A model generated the notes under the pieces. The model did no database searches and was not told the origin of the DNA. It worked only from the letters and a program-made list of their open reading frames with translations. Positions 42,362-53,600 of a stretch of DNA of 64,000 bases are shown here, piece after piece; position 1 is the first letter of the stretch; each line of letters begins with the position of its first letter. This DNA comes from Curtobacterium sp. 458 (GTDB lineage Bacteria > Actinomycetota > Actinomycetes > Actinomycetales > Microbacteriaceae), in NCBI RefSeq assembly GCF_030406605.1, contig NZ_CP129104.1:1066072-1130071 (forward strand). The letters run 5' to 3'. Both the position numbers and the translations under genes were made by a program.

Positions 42362-43180
42362 CTACTCCGCGCGACTGAACGCGCTCGCGCGACGCACCTG
42401 GTCGTCCGTCAGGGCGACGCCCGTGTACCGCTCGAACTGCCGCGCTGCCTGCAGGGCGATGACCTCGGCCCCGGTGATGACGTGCTTGTCGGCCGTGCGA
42501 CCGGCGCGGACGAGCGGCGTCTCGGAGGGGAACGCGACGACGTCGAAGACGGTGTGCGCGGCGGCGATCCGGGCGTCCTCGAAGGCGAGCGCGTCCTCGT
42601 CGTCACCGCGCATCCCGAGCGGCGTGACGTTCACGAGGACGTCGGCGTCGCCGGCGTCGCGCTCGTCCGCGACCCGCTCGTAGCCGTACTGCGCGGCGAG
42701 GGCCGGACCGGTCTCGTCGTTGCGGGCGACCACCGTGAGGTGCTCGAAGCCGGCACCGCGGAACGCCGCCGTGACGGCCTTGGCCATGCCACCGGATCCG
42801 CGCAGCAGCACCCGTGACGAGCGGTCGACGTCGTGGCTCGCGAGCAGGGACGCGACGGCCTCGTAGTCGGTGTTCGACGCGGTGAGCACGCCGTCGTCGT
42901 TCACGACCGTGTTGACGGACTGGATGGCCGCCGCGGACTCCTCGATGACGTCGACGAGCGGGATGATCGCCTCCTTGAAGGGCATCGATACCGAGCAGCC
43001 ACGGATGCCGAGCGCCCGGATGCCCGCGACGGCGCCGGGGAGGTCGGTGGTCGTGAACGCCTTGTAGAGGAAGTTCAGCCCGAGCTCGTCGTACAGGAAG
43101 TTGTGGAACCGGGTGCCGATGTTGCTCGGGCGGGCCGCCAGCGACATGCAGACCTGCATGTCCTTGTTGAGGATGGGCAT
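42362..43180 (-). CDS. Shikimate 5-dehydrogenase-like protein
   Basis: A 272-residue AroE-type enzyme. The substrate-binding part has SVSMPFKE with the catalytic lysine, NTVVN and ASNTDYEAV; the cofactor loop is LLRGSGGMAKAVTAAF, and NVTPLGM follows. Canonical AroE reduces 3-dehydroshikimate in aromatic amino-acid synthesis. The N-terminus MQVCMSLAARPSNIGTRFHN is shifted from classical AroE, so it could be a quinate/shikimate paralogue; without other aro genes nearby I do not assign a symbol. The start ATG is at 43180. Confidence 0.85.
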   Translation of the reverse strand: MPILNKDMQVCMSLAARPSNIGTRFHNFLYDELGLNFLYKAFTTTDLPGAVAGIRALGIRGCSVSMPFKEAIIPLVDVIEESAAAIQSVNTVVNDDGVLTASNTDYEAVASLLASHDVDRSSRVLLRGSGGMAKAVTAAFRGAGFEHLTVVARNDETGPALAAQYGYERVADERDAGDADVLVNVTPLGMRGDDEDALAFEDARIAAAHTVFDVVAFPSETPLVRAGRTADKHVITGAEVIALQAARQFERYTGVALTDDQVRRASAFSRAE

Positions 43181-43256
43181 GCCGTCAGTCTCCCATGCTG
43201 GCGCTGATGGAGCGGTCCATGTCCGACGGTCCGGTGACCGGGGTACCGTCGACGGC

Positions 43257-44195
43257 ATGGCAGAGCTCCCCGACACCATGCGCGCCGTCCGGTTCTCCGA
43301 GTGGGGTGACCGAACCGTCCTCCGCGTCGAGGAGGTCCCGGTCCCCGGGGTCGAGGCGGGCCGGGTGCTCGTCCGGGTCCGCGCCGCCGGCATCAACCCG
43401 GGGGAGTCCGCGATCCGTCAGGGTCTGTTCGACGGTGAGGACCCGTCGAAGCTGCCGTCGGGGCAGGGCACGGACTTCGCGGGCATCGTCGTGGCCGTCG
43501 GCGAGGGTGTGGACGGCGTCGACGAGGGCGAGGAGGTCCTCGGCTGGTCGTGGGAGCGGTCGAGCCAGGCCGAGTACGTGTCGGTGCCGGCCGGTCAGGT
43601 CGTGCAGAAGCCGCACCTGCTCCCCTGGGAGGTCGCGGGTGGGCTCGACATCGTGGCGACCACCGCGGCGGCTGCCGTCCGCGCCGTCGATCCGCGACCG
43701 GGGGAGACCGTCGTGGTCTCCGGCGCCGCCGGTGGTGTCGGCGGCTTCGTGACGCAGCTGCTCACCAACGAGGGCATCGACGTCATCGCGATCGCCTCCG
43801 AGGCGAACCACGACTGGCTCCGGTCGAAGGGCGCTCGACCCGTGGCGTACGGCGACGGACTGCAGGAGCGGATCGCCGAGGCCGCGACGAACGGCATCGA
43901 CGCACTCATCGACACGTACGGCCCCGAGTACGTCCACCTCGGCGTCGCGCTCGGGGTCCCGGTCGACCGCATCGAGACGATCATCGCGTTCGAGGCCGCC
44001 TCGGAGCTCGGGGCGAAGGCCGCGGGGAGTGCGGACACCGCCGACCCGGAGATCCTCGGGGCGCTCGCGCTGCAGGTCGCCGACGGTGCGATCGAGGTCC
44101 CGATCGCGGCGACGTACCCGCTCGACCGGGTGCAGGACGCCTACGCCGAGCTCGAGCAGCGGCACACGCGCGGCAAGATCGTCCTCGTCCCGTAG
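43257..44195 (+). CDS. Zinc-independent quinone/alcohol oxidoreductase (MDR family)
   Basis: A 312-residue medium-chain dehydrogenase of the quinone-oxidoreductase branch. The GroES-like N-domain has GINPGESAIRQG; the Rossmann motif is VVVSGAAGGVGGFVTQLL (residues about 155-172). Zinc-binding cysteines are absent, as usual for QOR-type enzymes. The ATG is seven nt from TACCGT (43244-43249). The gene is divergent from the AroE-like gene. Confidence 0.9.
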   Translation: MAELPDTMRAVRFSEWGDRTVLRVEEVPVPGVEAGRVLVRVRAAGINPGESAIRQGLFDGEDPSKLPSGQGTDFAGIVVAVGEGVDGVDEGEEVLGWSWERSSQAEYVSVPAGQVVQKPHLLPWEVAGGLDIVATTAAAAVRAVDPRPGETVVVSGAAGGVGGFVTQLLTNEGIDVIAIASEANHDWLRSKGARPVAYGDGLQERIAEAATNGIDALIDTYGPEYVHLGVALGVPVDRIETIIAFEAASELGAKAAGSADTADPEILGALALQVADGAIEVPIAATYPLDRVQDAYAELEQRHTRGKIVLVP

Positions 44196-44277
44196 AGCGC
44201 CCCGGGGGTTGTCCCCACCGTCGCTCGTGGGGCACCCGGATGTCCTCGGGTGCCCGTCGGTCCGTAGCGTTGTCGGC

Positions 44278-44490
44278 ATGAGCACCTTCCTCCGTCCCCG
44301 TTCCGGCCGCCTGCTCGCCGGGGTCTGCGCCGGCATCGCCGACCGGCTCGGCTGGTCCCGTACCCTCGTCCGCGTCGTGTGGGTGATCCTGAGCCTGTTC
44401 CCCGGCCCGCTCTGGGTCCTCTACGTCGTGCTGTGGATCCTCATGCCGGGCGAGGGCTCGCAGCGACTGCGCCGCGTCCGTCGCCGCTGA
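44278..44490 (+). CDS. PspC-domain small membrane protein
   Basis: A 70-residue protein consisting almost only of a PspC domain: RSGRLLAGVCAGIADRLGWS followed by a hydrophobic segment (VVWVILSLFPGPLWVLYVVLW). PspC proteins sense or respond to envelope stress; the short solitary version is common in actinobacteria. The ATG is seven nt from TAGCGT (44265-44270). Confidence 0.88.
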   Translation: MSTFLRPRSGRLLAGVCAGIADRLGWSRTLVRVVWVILSLFPGPLWVLYVVLWILMPGEGSQRLRRVRRR

Positions 44491-44534
44491 CCGCTGCTGG
44501 ACTCCCGTCCGTCCGGACGGGCTAGTGTGGCGGC

Positions 44535-45900
<1,366 letters not shown>

Positions 45901-45920
<20 letters not shown>

Positions 45921-46164
45921 CCCAGACCTCGTCGACCCGGCCCTCGCTGACCCGCATCTCGAGCCGGGCCTCGGTGGGGACCACCCTCGGCGCACCGTCG
46001 GCGTCGAGCACGACGAGGGCGGTCGCCCCGGGGGTGGCGAGCTCGTCGACCACGGTGCCGACGAGTCGCTCGCCGCGGTCGTCGTAGCGCACGGTCGCGT
46101 TCACGGGGACCTCGTCAGCGGGCACCTCCCGCCACGCTTCGTGGTCATCGATGGTCTGTTGCAC
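45901..46164 (-). CDS. Small hypothetical protein overlapping sdaA 3' end
   Basis: An 87-residue protein rich in beta-strand-like segments ([53 protein letters not shown]). Family not recognised. The GTG at 46164 has a GATGAT box six nt upstream. It converges with sdaA and shares 20 nt with it, including both stop codons' surroundings. A longer frame upstream is a shadow of the polymerase region. Confidence 0.6.
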
Positions 46165-46247
46165 CGCTCCATCATCCTCGAATGTCCGGAAGACGCAGAA
46201 TCGTCGAACCATCGTCACGTTCACCGTCCGCGCGTACGGTCGGCCCC

Positions 46248-46460
46248 ATGACCGAGCACGACGGACACCAGCACCCCGACCGCGACCACCTCGACGACGG
46301 CGTCGACATGTCCTTCGAAGAGCGTCGGCAGGACACCCTGCGCCGCATGTCCGGGTCCGACGAGCACGACGCCGAGCCCCGGGTCGAGGTGTCCGAGGCG
46401 CCGGACGGTGACGTCCGGATCGACGTCGCCGACACCGCTGCGGTCCGTCCGGGGGAGTGA
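46248..46460 (+). CDS. Small acidic, His-rich hypothetical protein
   Basis: A 70-residue protein rich in Asp, Glu and His, especially at the start (MTEHDGHQHPDRDHLDDG), with no hydrophobic core. It could be disordered or bind metal. The ATG at 46248 is seven nt from TACGGT (46235-46240), which argues for a real gene. The DNA polymerase gene starts 39 nt later. Confidence 0.65.
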   Translation: MTEHDGHQHPDRDHLDDGVDMSFEERRQDTLRRMSGSDEHDAEPRVEVSEAPDGDVRIDVADTAAVRPGE

Positions 46461-46499
46461 CCGGACGCCAAGGGCGGTGGTCCACGGCATGATCGTCCC

Positions 46500-48188
46500 G
46501 TGCACTACGTCCTCCACCGCGTCGACGGCGGCGTCTCCGCGACGCCCCTGACCGACGCGGGGACCGCCGGGGGCGAGCCGATCCGGGTGGCCGAGCCGGG
46601 CCTCCCGGCCTTCGTCGCGGACCAGGACGCCGCCGACGTGCGCTGGGTCTGGGACGACACCACACGCTGGTACCCGGACGTGCTCGCGGCCGGCGGACGG
46701 GTCGCGCGCTGCGTCGACCTCCGGCTCGGCCGCCGCGTCCTGCGGGGCGCGCTCGCGGCGCGCGGGACGGCGCTGCAGGCGTCCCCGCCCGACGCGCTCG
46801 ACGCGCCACCCGCCCTGGAGGCACGGGTCGCCCAGCCGACGCAGGCCCGGCTCTTCGACGACGCGCTGTTCGCCGCGCCGGTGCCGGACGACGCGCTGGA
46901 CCCGATCGCCGAGTTCCGGGCGCAGCTCGACGCCGTCGCGTCGTCGACCGCGCCGAGCGCGCTCCGGCTGCTCCTGACCGCGGAGTCGGCCGGGGCGCTC
47001 GTCGCGGCCGAGATGCTGCACGCCGGACTCCCGTGGCGCGTCGACGTCCACGAGCGGCTGCTCGAGCAGGAGCTCGGGCCGCGTGTGCCGTACGGCGTCC
47101 GACCGCGACGCCTCGAGGAGATCGCGACGGTGATGCGGGAGCGTCTCGACGACCCCGTCCTCAACCCGGACTCGCCCGCCGACGTCCTCCGGTCGCTCCG
47201 GCGCGCCGGTCTCACCGTGACGAGCACCCGGAAGTGGGAGCTCCGCGAACTCGACCACCCGGTCATCGAGCCCCTGCTCGAGTACAAGCGGCTCGCCCGG
47301 CTCCTCACCGCGAACGGGTGGACGTGGCTCGACGACTGGGTCCGCGACGGTCGGTTCCACCCGAAGTACGTCGTCGGCGGGGTCGTGACCGGACGGTGGG
47401 CCGCGGACGGCGGCGGGGCGATGCAGCTGCCGAAGGGCATCAGGAGCGCCGTGGTCGCCGACGACGGCTGGAAGCTCGTCGTCGCCGACGCCGCCCAGCT
47501 GGAACCCCGGGTGCTCGCCGCGATGGCGGGGGACCGGGCGATGGCGGCGGCGGGCGACGGACGCGACCTCTACGACGGCGTCGTCGCCTCGGGGGCGGTC
47601 GAGACCCGGCAGCAGGCGAAGGGCGCGATGCTCGGCGCGATGTACGGTGCCACCCAGGGCGAGGGCGGCCGGCTCGTGCCCCGACTGGCCCGGGCGTTCC
47701 CGCAGGCGCTGGCACTCGTGGAGCGCGCTGCCCGGGCTGGGGAGCGCGGCGAACCCGTCACGACCCTGCTCGGTCGGACGTCGCCCGTGCCGGATCCGTC
47801 CTGGTTCGAGGCGCGCAACCGCGCGTACGCGGTGGAGGGCACCCCGGCGATGCAGCGGGCCGTGGAGTCGCGGGCCCGGAGCTGGGGACGGTTCACCCGG
47901 AACTTCGTCGTGCAGGGCACCGCCGCCGAGTGGGCGCTCGCGTGGATGGGCTCGCTGCGGACGCGCCTCGCCGCACGCTTTCCGGGGCCGGTGACGGCAG
48001 GGCCGCACCTGGTGTTCTTCGTGCACGACGAGATCGTGGTGCACGCGCCGGCCGAGCACGCCGAGTGGGTCGCCGACCAGGTGCGTGCGGCAGCGGTCGA
48101 CGCCGGCCGACTGCTCTTCCGCGACTTCCCGGTGACGTTCCCGCTGAGCGTCGCGGTGGTCGACTCGTACGCCGACGCGAAGGACTGA
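46500..48188 (+). CDS. Bifunctional 3'-5' exonuclease/DNA polymerase, family A-like
   Basis: A 562-residue protein of the actinobacterial bifunctional exonuclease/DNA polymerase family, homologous to the Klenow part of DNA polymerase I. The palm region has VVADAAQLEPRVLAAMAGD and the C-terminal catalytic motif VFFVHDEIVVHAPAEH; the fingers region includes RQQAKGAMLGAMYGATQGEG. The N-terminal part is a reduced exonuclease-like domain. No 5'-nuclease domain is present. It is probably an accessory repair polymerase. The GTG at 46500 has CATGAT six nt upstream. Confidence 0.9.
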   Translation: MHYVLHRVDGGVSATPLTDAGTAGGEPIRVAEPGLPAFVADQDAADVRWVWDDTTRWYPDVLAAGGRVARCVDLRLGRRVLRGALAARGTALQASPPDALDAPPALEARVAQPTQARLFDDALFAAPVPDDALDPIAEFRAQLDAVASSTAPSALRLLLTAESAGALVAAEMLHAGLPWRVDVHERLLEQELGPRVPYGVRPRRLEEIATVMRERLDDPVLNPDSPADVLRSLRRAGLTVTSTRKWELRELDHPVIEPLLEYKRLARLLTANGWTWLDDWVRDGRFHPKYVVGGVVTGRWAADGGGAMQLPKGIRSAVVADDGWKLVVADAAQLEPRVLAAMAGDRAMAAAGDGRDLYDGVVASGAVETRQQAKGAMLGAMYGATQGEGGRLVPRLARAFPQALALVERAARAGERGEPVTTLLGRTSPVPDPSWFEARNRAYAVEGTPAMQRAVESRARSWGRFTRNFVVQGTAAEWALAWMGSLRTRLAARFPGPVTAGPHLVFFVHDEIVVHAPAEHAEWVADQVRAAAVDAGRLLFRDFPVTFPLSVAVVDSYADAKD

Positions 48189-48226
48189 CCGGGCCGCGAT
48201 CAGCCACGACCGGGCAGGGTGGGTCG

Positions 48227-49033
48227 ATGGACCACACCCACGCCGAGGCCCCCGACGAGCACGTCGGCGACGTCGACCTCACCCGGTGGCGGACCCGGGC
48301 GGGTCGGACGGTCGCCGACACCTGGGCAGCGCTGGGTCACCGCTACGGGGCGCTCCCCGTCCTCGTGCTCACGTTGACGATCGGCATCGCGGTGGCCGTC
48401 ACGGCGACCTGGGCGGCGTCCGAGGTCTACGACGCCGTCCGCGCCGGGGACGACGTCGCCGTGCTCGACCGGCCGGTGCTCGACTGGGTGCTCACGCTCC
48501 GGTCACCGACCACGGACACCCTCGTCACGTGGTGGACCGACGTGGCCGGCACCGTCGGGATGCCCATCGTCGCCGTCGGGTTCCTGATCGGCTTCACCGT
48601 CCAGCGCCGGGCATGGACCCCGTTGGTGCTGCTCGTCGCGGCGAGCGGCGGATCGCTCCTCATGACCGTCGCGGGCAAGGACCTGATCGGCCGGGCCCGT
48701 CCGCCGCTCGCCGATGCGGTGCCCCCGTACGAGCACTCCGCGTCGTTCCCGTCCGGACACACCCTGAACGCCACCGTGGTGGTCGGCACGATCGTCTACC
48801 TGCTCGTCCTGCGGCAGTCCCGGCTGGTCGTGCGGGTGTGGACGATCGCCGTCGGGACGGCGTTCGTGCTGTCGATCGGGGCTTCGCGCGTGTTCCTCGG
48901 TCACCACTGGCTGACCGACGTCCTCGCGGCGTGGGCGCTCGGACTGGCGTGGCTCGCGATCGTCGTCACGGCGCACCGGTTGTACCTGACGGCGCTCCGT
49001 CGCGGTGCGCGGCCCGTCAGGTCGCCCCGGTAG
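48227..49033 (+). CDS. PAP2-family membrane phosphatase
   Basis: A 268-residue membrane protein with about six helices. The PAP2 signature is complete: KDLIGRARPP, SFPSGHTLN and SRVFLGHHWLTDV. Such enzymes dephosphorylate undecaprenyl pyrophosphate or lipid phosphates at the outer membrane face. It follows the polymerase gene after 38 nt and ends 10 nt before the kinase start. Confidence 0.92.
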   Translation: MDHTHAEAPDEHVGDVDLTRWRTRAGRTVADTWAALGHRYGALPVLVLTLTIGIAVAVTATWAASEVYDAVRAGDDVAVLDRPVLDWVLTLRSPTTDTLVTWWTDVAGTVGMPIVAVGFLIGFTVQRRAWTPLVLLVAASGGSLLMTVAGKDLIGRARPPLADAVPPYEHSASFPSGHTLNATVVVGTIVYLLVLRQSRLVVRVWTIAVGTAFVLSIGASRVFLGHHWLTDVLAAWALGLAWLAIVVTAHRLYLTALRRGARPVRSPR

Positions 49034-49043
49034 GTTGCCGGAC

Positions 49044-50636
49044 ATGGAGGAACGGGTCTTCGGCGGCAGGTACCGCGTCACGGGCACGCTCGGGCACGGC
49101 GGCATGGCGTCCGTCTACCGGGCGGTCGACGAGATGCTCGGACGCGAGGTCGCGGTCAAGGTGTTCCGCATCGGCCCGGTCGACCACGGGGAGCGAGCCC
49201 GTGCCGAGGCGGAGATCCAGGTCCTCGCGTCACTCCGCAGTCCGGCGCTCGTGACGCTCTACGACGCAGCGCTCGACGACGTCGACGGCGACTCCTACCT
49301 GATCATGGAGCTCGTCCCGGGCAGCGACCTCGCGACGCGGCTCCGCGAGGGGCCCCTCGACACCGTCACGACCGCGCGCGTCGGTGCGCAGATCGCCGAG
49401 GGTCTCGCCGCGGCGCACGTGCAGGGTGTCGTCCACCGCGACGTGAAGCCCGCGAACGTCCTGCTCGAGTCCGACGGCACGCACGTCAAGCTCGCCGACT
49501 TCGGCATCGCCCTGCTCCGCGACTCCGCCCGGGTCACCGGCACCGGCACGGTGATGGGCACCGCCGCGTACATCGCGCCGGAGCAGGTGATGGGGCAGCC
49601 GATCACGGGCAAGGCGGACGTGTACGCGCTCGGCTTGGTGCTCCTCGAGACGCTGAGCGGCAAGCGGCCGTTCCCGGGCAGCGCGGTGGAGTCCGCGACC
49701 GCCCGGCTCGCCCGCAGCCCGGAGATCGACCAGCACCTCCCGACCGCGTGGCGCACCCTCCTGCACGTGATGACCGCCACCGATCCCGACGAGCGTCCCA
49801 CCGCGGCGGAGGCGGCCGAACGACTCCGTGCCCTCGGGCGGGACGACGTGGCACCGGCGACGCAGCTCCTGCCGGGTGCGCCCGGCGCGATGACCCGAGC
49901 CGGAGCCGCCGGAGCTGCCGGAGCCGCCGGGGCAGCGGCAGCCGCTGCTGCGGCACATCCGGACGCCGCGCAGGCCGCCACCGCTCGGATGGACGCGACC
50001 GCGCCGATGCACCCGTCCGACCGACCGGACGACGCGACCCGCGTGATGTCGGCGACCCCTGCCTCCCGGTCGGACGACGTCGCGACCACCGTCCTCGGAG
50101 CTGCCGGGGGAGCAGGTGCCGGAGCAGGCGCCGCGCGCGGCGGGACGCCACCGCGCGTGCCCGCCACACCGTCCGGTGAGCGCCCCGACGAGCCGCGTCG
50201 CCGGCGGCGTGGCCCGATCGTCCTCGCGGTGGTGATCGCCGTGCTCGTCATCGCCGGCATCGTGGCCGCGGTGATCGCCCTCGGCCCCGGGTCGACTCCG
50301 GCACCGACCGAATCGAGCACGACGAGCCCCGGCGACCAGCAGCCGAGCAGCGAGCCGAGCCAGCCCGAGGAGCAGCCGAGCCAGCCGGAACAGCAGCCGA
50401 GCGAGCCCGAGCAGCAACCCTCCGAGCCCGAGCAGGAACCGAGTGAGCCCGCCGAACCGAGCGAGGAGCCCTCGGAGGACCCCGTGCCGTCCGAGGTCCC
50501 CCAGCCGTCGAGCCCGGCGTCGAACCCGGTCGAGGACCCCCAGGGTGCCGTCGACACGACGACCGGCAGCGGCCCCGGTACGGGACCGGGGGCCGGCCCC
50601 GGCAACTCGGGCAACGCGCCCGGGCACAACAAGTAG
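49044..50636 (+). CDS. Eukaryotic-type Ser/Thr protein kinase, membrane-anchored
   Basis: A 530-residue kinase. The kinase domain (about 8-265) has GHGGMASVYRA, the ATP lysine at K39, HRDVKPANVLL, DFGIAL and APEQV. An Ala/Gly-rich linker follows, then one membrane segment (about 390-412) and an extracellular tail of Pro-Ser-Glu-Gln repeats (PSEPEQQ type, about 430-490) instead of PASTA domains. It probably transduces an envelope signal. The ATG is seven nt from TAGGTT (49031-49036). No cognate phosphatase or FHA gene is next to it. Confidence 0.93.
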   Translation: MEERVFGGRYRVTGTLGHGGMASVYRAVDEMLGREVAVKVFRIGPVDHGERARAEAEIQVLASLRSPALVTLYDAALDDVDGDSYLIMELVPGSDLATRLREGPLDTVTTARVGAQIAEGLAAAHVQGVVHRDVKPANVLLESDGTHVKLADFGIALLRDSARVTGTGTVMGTAAYIAPEQVMGQPITGKADVYALGLVLLETLSGKRPFPGSAVESATARLARSPEIDQHLPTAWRTLLHVMTATDPDERPTAAEAAERLRALGRDDVAPATQLLPGAPGAMTRAGAAGAAGAAGAAAAAAAAHPDAAQAATARMDATAPMHPSDRPDDATRVMSATPASRSDDVATTVLGAAGGAGAGAGAARGGTPPRVPATPSGERPDEPRRRRRGPIVLAVVIAVLVIAGIVAAVIALGPGSTPAPTESSTTSPGDQQPSSEPSQPEEQPSQPEQQPSEPEQQPSEPEQEPSEPAEPSEEPSEDPVPSEVPQPSSPASNPVEDPQGAVDTTTGSGPGTGPGAGPGNSGNAPGHNK

Positions 50637-50672
50637 GTTTCATCCAGTCGATGGAGCAAATAGGCTCGTCGT

Positions 50673-53600
50673 GTGGATGAGCTGCAACGGAGCGGCGGGC
50701 CGACGACGGCCGTCGCGGCACGCAACGGTGTCGGGTACACGTCGACGGAGGCCTGGCTGGTCGAACGACCGTCGGGAGCCGACCCGACCGAGGGGATCGT
50801 GCCCGGGTTCGCCGGCCGCACGATCGCGCCCGGTGACGAGCTGTCGTGGGTGTGGTTCCCCGAGCGGACCCTGCCCGAGGGCCTGACCGAACCGACCGAA
50901 GCCGAGCTCCCGCACTTCTGGGACGCCACCGCCTTCGGGCTCGACCTCGTCTGCACCGACGGCACCCGGCTCAGCGACACGGCACGCGACCAGTACGGCG
51001 ACGCCCTGGCACCGGAGGCGCAGGACGCCGCCCGCAAGCAGTGGGTCGACCAGTGGAACCGCCGGGCGGTGGACCTCGCGCCGCTCGCGGGACGGGTGGT
51101 CGACCGCCTGGAGGCACGGCTCGGCTCCGCCACGCCGCACCCCTCCGGCGACGGCGAGCGTCCGGCGCTCCGCGGCTGGCTCGACGACGTCCGGCTCGGC
51201 CCGGCACGGCCCGCACCGGAGACGCCGCTCGACCACGTCCGCACGACTCGGGGCACGCAGGCGTCCTCCCGGTTCTCCCGCGGCAACAACGCCCCGCTCG
51301 TCGGACTGCCGCACGGTGGGGTCTTCGGGCTGCCGATGACCGACGCGTCGAGCAACCGGTGGCCGTACGCACACCACGAGCACTCCCGGGTGGAGGGGGA
51401 CCGGGTCCGTCCGGCGATCCAGGCCTTCGCGACGAGCCACATCCCGTCGCCGTGGATGGGGGACCGCGGCGTGTTCCAGGTCATGCCGTCCCCGCTCGAC
51501 ACCCCCGATCCCGACCGGACCGCCCGCGCACTCGGGTTCGACCACGACGACGAGCAGGACGGCCCGCACCGCTACCGCGTGACCCTCGACCACGACGTCA
51601 CGGCCGAGGTGGTCGCGGGGGAGTTCGCCCTCGGGTTCCGGTTCACGGGCACCCGCAGCGTCGTGCTCGACCACCACGGCCGCGTCTCCGACGTGTCGGT
51701 GACCATCACCGACGGGACGGCCGTGGTCGAGTGCGTGCTCGACGACCGGCCGGGCACGCCGCCGCACCACGTGCACGTACGGATCCCGCGGGTCACCGCC
51801 GACCACACGAGCACCGGGCAGGACGAGCTGCGCGGCTGGCTCACGGTCGACGGGGACGTGGACGTGCTGCTCGGCATCTCGACGGTGTCGATGGCGGACG
51901 CCCGGGCGAACCTCGAGGCCGCGGGGGACCACGACGCGATGCGCGCGCACGCCGAGGAGCGGTGGACCGCGGAGCTGTCCACGATGTCGTTCGAGGGAGC
52001 GACCCCGGACCAGCTGACCGCGCTGTACTCGGGGCTCTACCGGCTGTTCCTCTACCCGAACCGTGCCGGCGAGACCGCCCGGGACGGCGTGCCGCGCCAC
52101 CGGTCCCCGTACGGAGCGGTGCAGGCGTCACCGATCCGCGACGAGCCCGGCCCCGAGGTCGTCGAGGGGCTGTTCACCACGACGAACGGGTTCTGGGACA
52201 CGTACCGGACGGCGTGGCCGCTCCTCGGACTCCTCACCCCGGACACGGCGGGCGAGCTCGCGCAGGGCTTCGTCGAGCACCACCACGACGGCGGTTGGAC
52301 GCCCCGGTGGAGTGCCCCGGGCGCCGAGGACTGCATGACCGGCACCACGAGCGACACCGTGTTCGCCGACCTCGCCGCGAAGGGCATCGACGGCTTCGAC
52401 CTCGCGGCGGCGTACCGGAGCGCGGTCCGCAACGCGACCGTCCCGCCGCGTGACGAGCGCGTCGGACGGAAGGGGAGCCTCCCGGGCGCCTTCCGCGGCC
52501 ACGTCGACACGGCGACCCACGAGGGGATGAGCTGGACCCTCGACGCCGCGATCAACGACTGGGGCCTCGCCGTCATGGCGGACCTGCTCGCGCGTCGAGC
52601 GTCGACCGACGCCGAACGGGAGCGTCTGCTCGCCGAGCACGAGTGGTTCGCCCGTCGCTCGCTGCAGTACCGGAACGTGTTCGACGCCGAGCGCGGGTTC
52701 TTCATCGGGCGCGACCAGGACGGCACCTGGCGGGTCGGCACCGAGTTCGACCCGCGCGACTGGGGCGACGACTACACCGAGACGAACGCCTGGGGCACCG
52801 CGTTCACCGCGCCGCACGACGGCGCCGGCATCGTCGAACTGCACGGCGGACCCGCACGGTTCGACGCCGCCCTCGACACGTTCTTCGCCACACCCGAGAC
52901 CGGGGCGACGGCGCGCTCCGGCTCCTACGGCTTCCCGATCCACGAGATGACCGAGGCCCGCGACGTCCGGATGGGCATGCTCGGGCTCTCGAACCAGCCG
53001 GCGCACCACATCCCGTTCTTCCCGATGTTCACGGGGCGACACGACGACGCCCACCGGATCGTCCGCTCGGCCCTGGACCGCCTGTTCGTCGGCTCGGACC
53101 TCGGGCAGGGGTACCCGGGCGACGAGGACAACGGCGAGATGAGCGCCTGGTACGTCTTCGCATCGATCGGCTTGTACCCGCTCGCGCCGTCGACGGGGAC
53201 GTACGTGCTCGTGCCGCCGTCGGTGCGGCGGACCGTGCTGCGTCCCGCCTCGTCGGACGGCAGTGCGACGCCGACCGTGATCGAGGTCGAGTCCGGACCG
53301 GTCGGCGGCTTCGTCGCGTCGGTCTCCGTCGACGGGACGCCCTGGGAAGCGGTCAGCATCCCGCACGAGGTCGTGGCCGCGGCGTCGCGCATCGCGTTCA
53401 CCCTGTCCCCGGAACCCACCGGGTGGGCATCGGACACGCGGCCGGTCTCGGCGTCCGCCGTGCACGGGTTCCGGGACACCCCGGTCGACCTCCTGCCAGG
53501 AGGGACGCACCCGCTCGTCGACGACACGGGGCGGACCGCGACGGCGCTCGCCGCCGGTGCGTCCGTGACGTTCGAGGTCCCGTCGGCGCCCGTGTCGCTG

